Assembly: GCF_009876115.1 (NCBI RefSeq)
Contig: NZ_WWSY01000009.1
Location: forward strand, 1-64,000
Origin: Collinsella aerofaciens
GTDB lineage: Bacteria > Actinomycetota > Coriobacteriia > Coriobacteriales > Coriobacteriaceae
DNA length: 64,000 nt
Direction of reading: 5' to 3'
Shown here: in pieces, positions 50,043-59,225 of the stretch
Numbering within the stretch: position 1 is the stretch's first letter
Layout: each line of letters begins with the position of its first letter
Made by a program: the position numbers and the translations under genes
Notes under the pieces: model-generated
Database searches by the model: none
The model's input: only the letters and a program-made list of their open reading frames with translations
What the model was told of the DNA's origin: nothing

Positions 50043-51109
50043 TATGCGTTCCCCTGTTTGGTGCCCTTCATGCGGTACAGGGAGTCCGCAAGAATGGCAG
50101 GGTTGTTGACGCCAAAGTCGCCCAGGCGCTCCGGATCTTCGCTGATGTCGTCCATGAGCTCCTGCAGCGATCCATACTCGTCGACGATCTTCTCGGCCAC
50201 GCCGTCACGCACGACGGACACGCGAGAAAGCGTGCGCAGGCCCAGCGGCGTCATGACGGAGTCCTCGTCCAGGTCGTCGTAACCCAGAACCGCCGCCACA
50301 TGCTGCGGGTCGGACAAGTCCTTGGGCGTCATACGGGCAAGCTCAGCGCGAATCTTCTCGGCGTTTGCCTCGGAAGAATCACTTGCGTAGTCGCGGATCA
50401 TCAGGTCGTACTCGGTATCCATGCTGGAGCCCGCGAGCTGCTCGAGCTGCATCTGCACGAGCTTGCCCTGGTTGCCCAGCTTGACAATGCAATCCTTAAG
50501 CTCAGTCTTTGCCTGCTGCATGATCTCGAAACTCGAGAAAATGCCGGTGATGTCGGCGAGCGTAACGTAGTCGTCGAGTTCAAGGGCTGTCAGGCGCAGC
50601 AAGGAGCGGTCGAGCGACTGACGGGTGGTCTGAAGCGTGGCGACGAGCTGGTTGACCGAGCTCATGATGGTGGTGACAGGCTGGATCTCGTAGCTCTTAC
50701 CGTGGACGTACACGTTGACGACGGCACGACGAGCCGAAACCGAGATCACGATGGCGTCGGTGAGCACCGACATGCGAGCGGCAGTACGGTGACGCATGCC
50801 CGTCTCACTCGTGGCGAGTGAGGGATCGGGATTGAGGTGGAAGTTGGCGCGCAGGATCTGGGTGAGGTCGCCATCGATAACGATAGCGCCGTCCATCTTG
50901 GAAAGCTCGAACAGGCGGTTCGAGGTAAACGAAATGTTGAGCGGGAAGCCGTCGTTACCAGCAGCGAGCACGTTTTCGGTGTCGCCGACGCAGATAAGGG
51001 CGCCCAGGTGACCAGCAATGATCATGTCGAGGGCGGTGCGAATCGGCTGACCGGGGGCAGTCAGGCGAATAGCCTGTTCCATACGCTTTTGCAGCTCGTT
51101 CTTATCCAA
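50042..51109 (-). CDS. disA: DNA-integrity scanning diadenylate cyclase DisA
   Basis: 355 residues. The DAC domain has the catalytic DGA (D73-A75, KMDGAIVIDG) and RHR (R106-R108, GMRHRTAARMS) motifs. A linker helix region and a C-terminal helix-hairpin-helix DNA-binding domain follow. Makes c-di-AMP while scanning DNA; branched DNA stops it. The neighbouring radA usual in Firmicutes is absent. ATG with AAGAACG-type weak site; first gene of the minus-strand run. Confidence 0.95.
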   Translation of the reverse strand: MDKNELQKRMEQAIRLTAPGQPIRTALDMIIAGHLGALICVGDTENVLAAGNDGFPLNISFTSNRLFELSKMDGAIVIDGDLTQILRANFHLNPDPSLATSETGMRHRTAARMSVLTDAIVISVSARRAVVNVYVHGKSYEIQPVTTIMSSVNQLVATLQTTRQSLDRSLLRLTALELDDYVTLADITGIFSSFEIMQQAKTELKDCIVKLGNQGKLVQMQLEQLAGSSMDTEYDLMIRDYASDSSEANAEKIRAELARMTPKDLSDPQHVAAVLGYDDLDEDSVMTPLGLRTLSRVSVVRDGVAEKIVDEYGSLQELMDDISEDPERLGDFGVNNPAILADSLYRMKGTKQGNA

Positions 51110-51261
51110 GGCATCGCTCCCATCGTATACGCTCCATAAACGTCAATAAGTTTCTCACGGTTTGCCCCTGTGACGCCCGCAAAATCCGATGCTTACAGAA
51201 TGAGCGAACACAGCTGAGAGCCCCAATCCAAATGAGCTGCTTATGTGGTAGCATCGGGATT

Positions 51262-51401
51262 CGCATAAATGAGGGAGTAGTCGCGTGATCGGGTTCGCCT
51301 CCGGTGGCGCGGCAAGTCAACACACTGGCCGATGCGGCCTGGCTTGCCTTAATGAACGAGACTCGTGGCTGTGCGCGCAACGCGTACGCCACGGGTCTTT
51401 T
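51262..51401 (+). promoter_or_regulatory. yybP-ykoY manganese riboswitch with terminator
   Basis: GAGGGAGTAGTCGCGTGATC, then AGTCAACACACTGGCC and GCCTTAATGAACGAGACTC match the yybP-ykoY aptamer layout. The expression platform is a terminator: GACTCGTGGC (51360-51369) with GCCACGGGTC (51388-51397), then TTTTTT. Mn(II) binding should release it and switch on mntP downstream. The remaining 51110-51261 holds nothing recognisable apart from presumed promoters. Confidence 0.88.
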
Positions 51402-51456
51402 TTGTTACTCCCCCAAGAGGTACACGCGGGCCCGCCCGCAGAGAGGGAGCCAGACT

Positions 51457-52035
51457 ATGGGACTCGCAGAGCTCGTGTTGCTCGCCGTTGGCCTTTCGAT
51501 GGACGCCTTTGCTGTTTCCATTTGCAAGGGCCTTGGCATGAAGAAGATCAACCTTAAAGTCGCCGTGGTGCTCGGCCTGTTCTTTGGCGGCTTTCAGGCC
51601 GGCATGCCCGTAATCGGATGGGCGCTCGGCAGTCAATTCATGGGCATCATCGGACCCATCGACCATTGGATCGCCTTTATCCTTTTGGCCTTCATCGGCG
51701 GCAAAATGCTGTGGGAAGCCTTTACCGAGGACGAGGATGAAGGCGACGGCAAGGATGCCGAAAAGATTGACCTGGGCGAGTACCTGATCCTCGCCATCGC
51801 CACCTCAATCGACGCCCTAGCCGTAGGCATCTCATTTGCGGCGCTCTCGGTTGACATCGTTCCCGCTGTATCGCTTATCGGCGTCACAACGTTTATCTTC
51901 TCCGTCGCCGGCGTAGCGATCGGCCACACCTTTGGCGCGCGCTACGAAAAACCTGCCACCATCGTGGGCGGCATCGTGCTCATCCTCATCGGACTTAAGA
52001 TCTTGCTTGAGCATCTGGGGATTTTGGCGCTGTAA
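51457..52035 (+). CDS. mntP: Manganese efflux pump MntP
   Basis: 192 residues and six membrane helices. LAVGLSMDAFAVSICKGLG with its membrane Asp, FQAGMPVIGWALG, IGGKMLWEAF and the second repeat IATSIDALAVGISFAAL are typical of the MntP/YebN family. Exports excess Mn(II). ATG 51457 with GAGGGAG; the upstream open frame passes through the riboswitch and is not translated. Controlled by the riboswitch. Confidence 0.96.
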   Translation: MGLAELVLLAVGLSMDAFAVSICKGLGMKKINLKVAVVLGLFFGGFQAGMPVIGWALGSQFMGIIGPIDHWIAFILLAFIGGKMLWEAFTEDEDEGDGKDAEKIDLGEYLILAIATSIDALAVGISFAALSVDIVPAVSLIGVTTFIFSVAGVAIGHTFGARYEKPATIVGGIVLILIGLKILLEHLGILAL

Positions 52036-52071
52036 CGCCAAACACAATCGCTCAAAACTCAACGCCAGTAC

Positions 52072-52105
52072 AAGGCCTCATGCAAAGTTTTGCATGAGAC
52101 CTTTT
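52072..52105 (+). terminator. mntP terminator sharing operator-like sequence
   Basis: AAGGCCTCATGCAAA pairs with TTTTGCATGAGACCTT (one bulge), followed by TTTCG. Its arms contain the same ATGCAAA/TTTTGCAT octamers as the hipBA palindrome. Confidence 0.7.
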
Positions 52106-52107
52106 CG

Positions 52108-52148
52108 TGCAGACTTTTGCATGTCATACTGATATGCAAAAGTCTGCA
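52108..52148. promoter_or_regulatory. Probable HipB operator palindrome
   Basis: A perfect 15-bp inverted repeat: TGCAGACTTTTGCAT (52108-52122) and ATGCAAAAGTCTGCA (52134-52148), 11 nt apart, ending 14 nt before hipB. Size and place fit autorepression by a dimeric HTH antitoxin. Confidence 0.75.
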
Positions 52149-52162
52149 TGTTGGAGATCGCC

Positions 52163-52594
52163 ATGGATACCCTTCCCATCACCACACCACGCCAAGCTGG
52201 CATCTATGTGCGTCAGGCACGCGAGTCGCAGGAAATCACCCGTGCGGCCCTCGCTAAAAAAGCCGGCGTTTCGGAGCGCCTGCTCGCATCGCTCGAGCTA
52301 GGAGACGCCACGGGTATTCGGCTCGACAAGTTACTGACCGTCTTTAACGCACTCGGCATAGGTCTCTTTGCGCAAAGCGATAACGACTCCATCGCATCGC
52401 CCTCCGAACATCCGACGACGATAGCGGACTTCCCTATCGCGAACTCGAATGCCCTGCCAAAGCCAAGCGTAGGCAGACGACCCGCCCGACAAGGAACGCC
52501 ATCTTCCTATGGTGCCCTGCTGGCCCAAATCGCAGCCGAGCAAGGCCTTTCCGACACTTCAGACCTCTCCTTTGGCTGTAAGGTTGTGAAATAA
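52163..52594 (+). CDS. HipB-like antitoxin, XRE-family repressor
   Basis: 143 residues. The helix-turn-helix lies in residues about 13-68 (QAGIYVRQARESQEITRAAL, AKKAGVSERLLASLELGDAT). A long polar C-terminal tail ends the protein, longer than E. coli HipB (88 residues). ATG 52163 follows GGAGATCGCC; the ATG five codons earlier lies inside the operator palindrome. Directly precedes hipA with no gap. Confidence 0.88.
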   Translation: MDTLPITTPRQAGIYVRQARESQEITRAALAKKAGVSERLLASLELGDATGIRLDKLLTVFNALGIGLFAQSDNDSIASPSEHPTTIADFPIANSNALPKPSVGRRPARQGTPSSYGALLAQIAAEQGLSDTSDLSFGCKVVK

Positions 52595-53899
52595 ATGGCA
52601 GAGATGGAGCTTGCGACCCTCATTTGTGGCGAAATCGCAGGCACTCTCCGGCAAGACGAGCATGGACTCTGCAGCTTTGTATACGCCCCAACCTATCGCG
52701 GAGCACCACTATCGCTTACAATGCCGCTTTCCAATCGCACGTATGGCCATAACATCGTCCGCCCGTTCCTATTTGGCCTTTTGCCCGACAGCCAAGAGCA
52801 GCGTCGCGCTATTGCCGCCGAGCATGACGTTGCATCCAACAACCCCGTCGCCCTCTTGTGCCATATCGGTCTTGACTGCGCGGGGGCCGTTCAGTTTTGT
52901 CGAACCGATCAATTAGGCGCCGCCCGCGGCAGGGTCTCGGCATACCGCCCGCTTACCAATTCTCAAATCGCTCACAAGCTCAAAGCAATTCGCGATGACG
53001 AAAGAGAGACATGGATGGGCTCCAACGAAAGCTGGTCCCTGGGCGGCAACCAAGGCAAATTTGCACTAGCTTGGCATGATGGCCAATGGTGCGAATGTCT
53101 AGGGTCATCCCCCACTACCCATATCTTCAAAAATGGTGTCGTTGGGTTCAAACATCAGGCCTTAAACGAATTCGTCTGCATGAAAACGGCTCGGCGTGTT
53201 GGCATTCCAACTGCCAACGTCTCCTATTGCACATTTGAAGACGAAGCCGCGCTCGTCGTTGAACGGTACGACAGAATGGTCAATAGCAGCGGAAATATCG
53301 AAAGGCTGCATCAGGAGGACTTTTGCCAGGCGCTCGGTGTATTGCCAAGCCAGAAATACACCGCCGACGGAGGACCAACCACGCGAGACATCCAAGAACG
53401 ACTGATTAACACAGTCCCCCACCACATGAATCTTGTGCTTTTTACCTATATGTTGTTCTATAACGCCATTATCGGAGCGCCTGACGCACACGCTAAAAAC
53501 TACTCGCTCATCCTAGGCAAAGGCGCAAACGCAGCGCTCGCACCCATGTACGATGTCGCATCGGGCTTGGCGTACGAGCGTATGCGCCGCCGGGCGCGCC
53601 TTGCCATGAGCGTTGGCGGCGAAAATCGAGTGGGGCGCATCGGTCCAGGCGCTATCCGCCGATACCACGGTATGGGCGACCCCGCGCTGGAGGCGGCGCT
53701 CACCGATGCCGGGCTATCCGAGAAGTTTTGCTTTGCGACCATGATGGACCTCGCCTACGAGGTGCCCATTTGCATGGAAGAGATCATGGACGAATACGCC
53801 GACCTGCCCGGCATGGCGGACCTGCGCGAGCACATGCTCGGCCCCGTCCGCGAAAACTGCCAGCGCACCCTCGACCTCATCAAGGCGGATATGGGCTAG
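52595..53899 (+). CDS. hipA: HipA-like serine/threonine kinase toxin
   Basis: 434 residues. The N-terminal subdomain ends near 100, with RPFLFGLLPDSQEQR. Then come a glycine loop (SLGGNQGKFAL, 148-158), Lys179 in HIFKN, catalytic Asp297 in GAPDAHAKNYSL and metal Asp320 in MYDVAS. HipA kinases phosphorylate aminoacyl-tRNA synthetases and stall translation; the target here is unknown. All catalytic residues appear intact. The ATG touches the hipB stop with no good ribosome site, so it relies on coupled translation. Confidence 0.92.
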   Translation: MAEMELATLICGEIAGTLRQDEHGLCSFVYAPTYRGAPLSLTMPLSNRTYGHNIVRPFLFGLLPDSQEQRRAIAAEHDVASNNPVALLCHIGLDCAGAVQFCRTDQLGAARGRVSAYRPLTNSQIAHKLKAIRDDERETWMGSNESWSLGGNQGKFALAWHDGQWCECLGSSPTTHIFKNGVVGFKHQALNEFVCMKTARRVGIPTANVSYCTFEDEAALVVERYDRMVNSSGNIERLHQEDFCQALGVLPSQKYTADGGPTTRDIQERLINTVPHHMNLVLFTYMLFYNAIIGAPDAHAKNYSLILGKGANAALAPMYDVASGLAYERMRRRARLAMSVGGENRVGRIGPGAIRRYHGMGDPALEAALTDAGLSEKFCFATMMDLAYEVPICMEEIMDEYADLPGMADLREHMLGPVRENCQRTLDLIKADMG

Positions 53900-53928
53900 G
53901 CGCCAATCAATCCACATTTCTTAAAAGA

Positions 53929-53970
53929 AGAGGGGGGCACCCGTCGCAAAAGTTCGGATGCCCCCTCTCG
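53929..53970 (-). terminator. Terminator between convergent hipA and pepD
   Basis: GAGAGGGGGCATCCG pairs with CGGGTGCCCCCCTC on the minus strand, followed by TTCTTTT. The plus side has no T-run, so it mainly serves pepD. Confidence 0.7.
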
Positions 53971-54024
53971 TAATGTCATTTGCAATCCGCTAGCACGTGG
54001 CTCGAACTGCTGCTAGCGCGACCT

Positions 54025-55482
54025 TTACGCAGCGAGGCGCTTGAGGACGTCGATGAGCAGCTCGTAGAAGCGCTCGGCAGAAGCGAGCTCCATGCTCTCG
54101 TCCGGGGTGTGGACATCGGAGAGCGTCGGGCCCACGGCGATGGCGTCCAGGCCGTGCAGGGCCTCGGCAAACAGGCCGCACTCAAGGCCGGCGTGAATGG
54201 ACTCGATGCGCAGATCGGAGCCAAAGAGCTCGCGATAGCTCTCGACAAAGACGTCGCGGACCGGCGAATGCTCGGCATAGCTCCAGCCGGGATACTCGAA
54301 CTCGAACTTGGCGTCGAAGCCCAGGACATCGGCCAGCGTCTGGAGGCGGTCCTTGAACTCGTTCTGCAGCGAGGTGATCGAGGAGCGCGGGGACAGCATG
54401 ATCTTGACCTCGTCGTCAGAAGTGGCAACCACACCGATGTTGGAGGAAACCTCGACGGAGCCGTCGGTGGCGACGTTGCGGCGAATCACACCATTGGGGG
54501 CAAGACGCAGAGCGCGAATGAGGGCAAGTGCGGACTTCTCGTCCATGGCCTCGACCTCGGCGTCGTCGGCAATCTCGACGGTGCAGGTAAAGCCGGGGTC
54601 GAAGACCTCGAGCTCGGCAGTGACGTCGGCGATGATGCCCTTTGCAATCTGGGCCGCGGCCTCGGCGGCAGCGTGGTCGGCGTAGACCAGAACAGCCTTG
54701 CACTCACGGTTGATGGCGTTGTCCTTGGTGCCGCCGTTAAAGCTAACGATGGCGAGCTCGCCGGCAACCATCAGGCGGTCGATGATGCGGGCCATGATGA
54801 GGTTGCCGTTGCCGCGCTCCAGGTGGATATCGCTGCCGGAGTGACCGCCCAGCAGGCCGGAGATGTCGAGCGTGAGGGTGCTACCGGTCTTGTGCTCGCG
54901 CGCGATCGGGCAGGTGTAGGTAACGACGACGCCGCCGGCGCAGCTGACGGTGGCAACGCCCTCTTCCTCGGAGTCGAGATTAATCATGGTGCGGGCGCTA
55001 ATCTGGGACTTGTCGAGCGTCTCGGCGCCGACCAGGCCAGTCTCCTCGTCGGTGGTGAATACGCACTCGAGGGCGGGGTGAACGATCGAATCGTCATCGA
55101 GAACAGTGAGCATCAGAGCGACGGCGATACCGTTGTCGGCACCCAGGGTGGTACCGTTGGCAGTGAGGACGCCGTCCTTGACGACCAAGTCGATACCGTC
55201 GGTCGTAAAGTCGTGCTCAACGGAGCCCAACTTGTCGCACACCATATCGATGTGGCCTTGCAGCATGACGGTCGGGGCATTCTCGGCGCCGGCAGATGCG
55301 GGCTTGCGAATGATGACGTTGTAGACCTCGTCCTGATACACATCGAGACCGCGCTCCTTGGCAAACGCGACCAGGAAATCGCTGATGCCCTTCTCGTTGC
55401 CAGACCCACGGGGGATCGCGCTGACCTCCTCAAAGAAATGGAACAGCTGGGCGGGCTCGTAGCCGGTAATCTTGTAGTCCAT
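54025..55482 (-). CDS. pepD: Aminoacyl-histidine dipeptidase (M20 family, PepD)
   Basis: 485 residues. Zinc peptidase cleaving Xaa-His and other dipeptides. LFHFFEEVSAIPRGSGNEKG, MLQGHIDMVCDK (metal His/Asp), TLGADNGIAVA, FTTDEETGLVGAE (catalytic Glu) and LLGGHSGSDIHLERGN are family signatures. ATG 55482 with AAGGAGG. Single gene with its own terminator. Confidence 0.95.
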   Translation of the reverse strand: MDYKITGYEPAQLFHFFEEVSAIPRGSGNEKGISDFLVAFAKERGLDVYQDEVYNVIIRKPASAGAENAPTVMLQGHIDMVCDKLGSVEHDFTTDGIDLVVKDGVLTANGTTLGADNGIAVALMLTVLDDDSIVHPALECVFTTDEETGLVGAETLDKSQISARTMINLDSEEEGVATVSCAGGVVVTYTCPIAREHKTGSTLTLDISGLLGGHSGSDIHLERGNGNLIMARIIDRLMVAGELAIVSFNGGTKDNAINRECKAVLVYADHAAAEAAAQIAKGIIADVTAELEVFDPGFTCTVEIADDAEVEAMDEKSALALIRALRLAPNGVIRRNVATDGSVEVSSNIGVVATSDDEVKIMLSPRSSITSLQNEFKDRLQTLADVLGFDAKFEFEYPGWSYAEHSPVRDVFVESYRELFGSDLRIESIHAGLECGLFAEALHGLDAIAVGPTLSDVHTPDESMELASAERFYELLIDVLKRLAA

Positions 55483-55635
55483 GGTGCCTCCTTGGCGCAA
55501 CTGGTTAGACAGTAAGACATGCGACTTGTATATTCCCAGACTTTGCGTGCATAAACCAGTCGAAAACGCCGAGCGCCCTTGCATCATCGGCTAACGGTGG
55601 ACCGCATGGCGTAACGGTCACAACTTCGCAGCTCT

Positions 55636-55672
55636 ACAAATCGAGGCGCCCTTGGCAGAGCGCCTCGATTGC
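55636..55672 (-). terminator. clpC terminator
   Basis: An 11-bp stem (55639-55649 with 55660-55670) lies 23 nt past clpC. The minus strand continues TTGTAG, a weak T-tract. Confidence 0.65.
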
Positions 55673-55695
55673 ACAGATCAAATTGTCGCCACGCC

Positions 55696-58338
55696 CTACA
55701 GCGCGCCGGAACCGGCTTGCATCATACCGCCGGGACCCGAGGTCACACCGCCGCTCACGGGCGCGGCGTTTCCGGTGTGCGGCGCCGCCGGAGCGGTATC
55801 GCCCCCGAGTGCACCCGCCGGACGCGGCGCCGGAATCTCACCCGTGCCGTGGCTAAAGACAAACTTGCCGTCGACCACGTCGCACAGGACGGTATCGCCC
55901 TCGCCCCATTCGCCGGCCAGAAGCTCCTCGGACAGCGGGTCCTCGATAAGCTTTTGGATGGCACGGCGCAGCGGACGCGCGCCATTGGTAAGGTCGGTAC
56001 CCTCGGCCACGATCTTGTCATAGGCCGCATCGGTGAGCTTGATGTTCATGCCGTTGGCAATCAGGCGCTGACGCAGGTCGTCCACCAGCAGGTGCGCGAT
56101 CTTGGTCAGGTTCTCGCCCGAGAGCTTCTGGAACACCACGATGTCGTCGATACGGTTGAGCAGCTCGGGACGGAACAGGCGCTTGAGCTCGCCCATCGCA
56201 CGACCCTTGATCTCACTCGAGGTGAGGCCCTGCTCGCCGGTGGTGCCAAAGCCAACGCTCGCATCCTGCGCGATCTCGCGGGCGCCCACGTTGGACGTCA
56301 TGATGATCACGGTGTTGCGGAAGTCGACCGTCTTGCCCTGGCTATCAGTCAGGCGGCCCTCCTCCAGCACCTGTAGCAAGATGTTGAAGATATCAGGGTG
56401 CGCCTTCTCGATCTCGTCGAACAGCACGACCGAGTACGGGTGGCGACGAACGGCCTTGGTGAGCTGGCCGCCCTCGTCGTGACCGACGTAGCCCGGAGGG
56501 CTACCGATGAGCTTGGAGACCTCGAACTCGCTACCGAACTCGGACATGTCGAAGCTGATGAGCGCGTCCTTGCTGCCAAAGAGATACTCGGCGAGCGTCT
56601 TGGCGAGCTCGGTCTTGCCCGTGCCGGTGGGACCCAGGAAGATAAAGCTGCCGCCGGGACGACGCGGGTCCTTGAGCGGCGAGCGGCTGCGGCGCACGGC
56701 CTTGGCGACGGCCTCGACGGCCTCGTCCTGGCCGATAATGCGGGTCTTGAGCACGCTTTCGGTCTGCAGCAGGCGACGGCTCTCGCTCTCGGTGAGCGAG
56801 GAAACCGGCACGCCAGAGGTCACGGACACGATGTCGGCAATCTGACTCACGTCGATGGTGAGCGGGCTGGCGTCGAGCTCGGCGGTCCAGGCGGCCTTGG
56901 CTTCGGCGAGTTCAATCTCGGCGGCCTTCTGCTGCTCGGTGATCTCGGCGGCCTTGTTCATGTCATCGCTCTCGGTGGCCTCCTGCGCGGCGGCCTTGAG
57001 CTCCTCTATACGATGCTCGGCCTCGCGCACCGGCTCGGGCGCGCGATTCGCGGCGATGCGAGCGCGGGCACCGGCCTCGTCGATGAGGTCGATGGCCTTA
57101 TCGGGCAGGAAGCGATCCTGGATGTAGCGGTTGGAAAGGTTCGCGGCGGCCTCGATAGCACCCTGCGTATAGCGCACATGGTGGTGCTCCTCGTAGCGCG
57201 GCTTGAGCGCGGTCAGGATCTTGACCGTGTCCTCGACGCTCGGCTCCTCGACATCGATGGTCTGGAAGCGACGCTCGAAGGCCGGATCCTTGGTGAGGTA
57301 CTTGCGGAATTCCTCGGCCGTGGTGGCGCCGATAATCTGGAAGGCACCGCGCGCGAGTACGGGCTTGAGCATGGAGCTCGCATCGATGGAGCCCTCGGCA
57401 GAACCGGCACCGATGATGGTGTGCATCTCATCGATAAACAGGATGACGTCGTCGGCTTCGGTGGCCTCCTGGATCACGTTCTTGAGGCGCTCCTCAAACT
57501 CACCGCGATACTTGGCACCCGCGACAAGACCCGGCAGATCGAGCGTCCAGATATTCTGGTTCATAAGATTCTCGGGCACATTGCCAGCAGCAATCTGCTG
57601 CGCCAGGCCCTCGACGATAGCCGTCTTGCCCACGCCGGGATCGCCCAGGATAAGCGGATTGTTCTTGGTGCGGCGCGAAAGAATTTCCATCATACGCTGG
57701 ACTTCCTTTTCGCGGCCGATCACCGGATCGAGTTCGCCGTCGCGCGCCTTTTGCGTGAGGTTGGTGGCGAACTGCTTGAGCGTGTCGGTGCCGCTCCCCT
57801 TTTGCTGAGAGGCATCCGAGCCGCTAAAGAACGGCAGGCCCGCACCGGGACGACCAGCGCCAGCGCCAGCGAGCGGACGCTTCTTGTCCTGATCCTTGGC
57901 AGTGAGCTTTTCGATGGCCTTTTTAATGGAAGCAGACGACACGCCCAGGCGCATGAGGATGTCCATGGCCATGCCGTTGCCCTCTTCGACGATGCCGATC
58001 AGCAAGTGCTCGGTCGAAACGTAGGTCTGGTTGTTCTCGCGTGCCACGCGGAAGGAGCGCTCCATCACGCTGATGACGAGCGGCGTAAAGGCGAGCTTGG
58101 CAGCCTCGGTCTCCTCGCTGGGCTCGGGAACCGTGGTCTGGACCTCTTTGAGGGTATCCATGATGTCATCATAGGAGATGTCGAGCGAACGCAGCGCCTC
58201 GGCGGCAATGCCCTCGTCCTCCTTGGCAAGCGCGAGCAGCAGGTGCTCGGTGCCCACCTTATTTGAATGAAGATCGAGCGCTTCTTGCTTGGCCATGGAC
58301 ATGACCTTACGCGCACGATCGGTAAAACGGTCTAACAT
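55696..58338 (-). CDS. clpC: ATP-dependent Clp protease ATP-binding subunit ClpC
   Basis: 880 residues. Two N-terminal Clp repeats ([40 protein letters not shown]), first AAA+ Walker A at 232-240 (GDPGVGKTA), a middle-domain coiled coil (about 400-450) and second Walker [10 protein letters not shown]. Unfolds proteins for ClpP. The last 45 residues are Gly/Pro/Ala-rich and end AGSGAL. ATG 58338 with AGAGGAAC. A hairpin in the 5' region (58377-58402) could affect expression; no CtsR box was identified. Confidence 0.96.
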   Translation of the reverse strand: MLDRFTDRARKVMSMAKQEALDLHSNKVGTEHLLLALAKEDEGIAAEALRSLDISYDDIMDTLKEVQTTVPEPSEETEAAKLAFTPLVISVMERSFRVARENNQTYVSTEHLLIGIVEEGNGMAMDILMRLGVSSASIKKAIEKLTAKDQDKKRPLAGAGAGRPGAGLPFFSGSDASQQKGSGTDTLKQFATNLTQKARDGELDPVIGREKEVQRMMEILSRRTKNNPLILGDPGVGKTAIVEGLAQQIAAGNVPENLMNQNIWTLDLPGLVAGAKYRGEFEERLKNVIQEATEADDVILFIDEMHTIIGAGSAEGSIDASSMLKPVLARGAFQIIGATTAEEFRKYLTKDPAFERRFQTIDVEEPSVEDTVKILTALKPRYEEHHHVRYTQGAIEAAANLSNRYIQDRFLPDKAIDLIDEAGARARIAANRAPEPVREAEHRIEELKAAAQEATESDDMNKAAEITEQQKAAEIELAEAKAAWTAELDASPLTIDVSQIADIVSVTSGVPVSSLTESESRRLLQTESVLKTRIIGQDEAVEAVAKAVRRSRSPLKDPRRPGGSFIFLGPTGTGKTELAKTLAEYLFGSKDALISFDMSEFGSEFEVSKLIGSPPGYVGHDEGGQLTKAVRRHPYSVVLFDEIEKAHPDIFNILLQVLEEGRLTDSQGKTVDFRNTVIIMTSNVGAREIAQDASVGFGTTGEQGLTSSEIKGRAMGELKRLFRPELLNRIDDIVVFQKLSGENLTKIAHLLVDDLRQRLIANGMNIKLTDAAYDKIVAEGTDLTNGARPLRRAIQKLIEDPLSEELLAGEWGEGDTVLCDVVDGKFVFSHGTGEIPAPRPAGALGGDTAPAAPHTGNAAPVSGGVTSGPGGMMQAGSGAL

Positions 58339-58535
58339 GCTAGTTCCTCTTAGACGAGCTAGTTTTTTCAAACGCAAAGCGCCGCCCCGCGGCAGCGCTT
58401 TGGTCTCTTTACCCATATGGAGTATATGTTAACAGCTGGAGGAATATCTATAAACCCGGCTCACATGAATGCAGGTTATGACCGCATCGCGGGACTCACC
58501 GCGCGATGCGCGACGGGCGCCCCGCAAGAGAAACC

Positions 58536-59225
58536 CTAGACGTCTTTCACCACGTCGGGACTCGTCGCACGCGATGCGCGATAGGCATCGGCCTCCTTGG
58601 AGACGCGTTCGAGCAGCTCGGATGTATCGACGCCCTCGACTTGCGCGACCGTTTCAACCGTCTGCATGGCGACCGCCCTCAGGTACGCGCACGCGCTGTC
58701 CCCCAGCTGCTCGAGGTCTATCTCCTCGCCGCCCTCCCGGGCAAAGCCGACCGCCATCACAAAGCCCATGATGCCCGAGACCAGAAAGCCCACCGCAAAG
58801 CTCGAATCTGCCTTGAGCTCTTCTCCGTCGGGGTGGACGATCTCTCTCACGCGGTCGATGATGATCGTATGGATGCCCTGCTCGACCTGCTCGGCGGCAC
58901 CCTCCCTCATGGTGATGACGATGCGCCGCAGCAGGCAGCGGACGTCGCGCCGGTCGAACGCCGAAAGGTCGCCCTCGCTCGAAAAATGCCAGAGGGCATC
59001 GGTGATGAGCTCGTTATCCTGCAGCAGCTGGGCTATGGCGATGGCGACGAGTTCATCGAAATCGTGAAAATAGTAGTAAAACGTTCCGCGATTGCACTGG
59101 GCGGCGCGGGTCACCTCGCCAACCGACAGCTCGAAGATGCTGTTGTTCTCGATGAGCTCCCAAAACGCCTCGATGATACGGGTGCGTGCATCGGGCGCAT
59201 CGGCGTCCTTACGCGGTCTCGCCAT
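58536..59225 (-). CDS. TetR-family transcriptional regulator
   Basis: 229 residues. N-terminal HTH: ARTRIIEAFWELIENNSIFE then LSVGEVTRAAQCNRGTFYYY. The rest is a helical ligand domain with a hydrophobic segment (FAVGFLVSGIMGFVMAVGFA). ATG 59225 overlaps the end of the activase gene by 17 nt; a GTG three codons upstream is possible. It probably represses the activase operon through the palindrome at 63698-63718. Confidence 0.9.
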   Translation of the reverse strand: MARPRKDADAPDARTRIIEAFWELIENNSIFELSVGEVTRAAQCNRGTFYYYFHDFDELVAIAIAQLLQDNELITDALWHFSSEGDLSAFDRRDVRCLLRRIVITMREGAAEQVEQGIHTIIIDRVREIVHPDGEELKADSSFAVGFLVSGIMGFVMAVGFAREGGEEIDLEQLGDSACAYLRAVAMQTVETVAQVEGVDTSELLERVSKEADAYRASRATSPDVVKDV

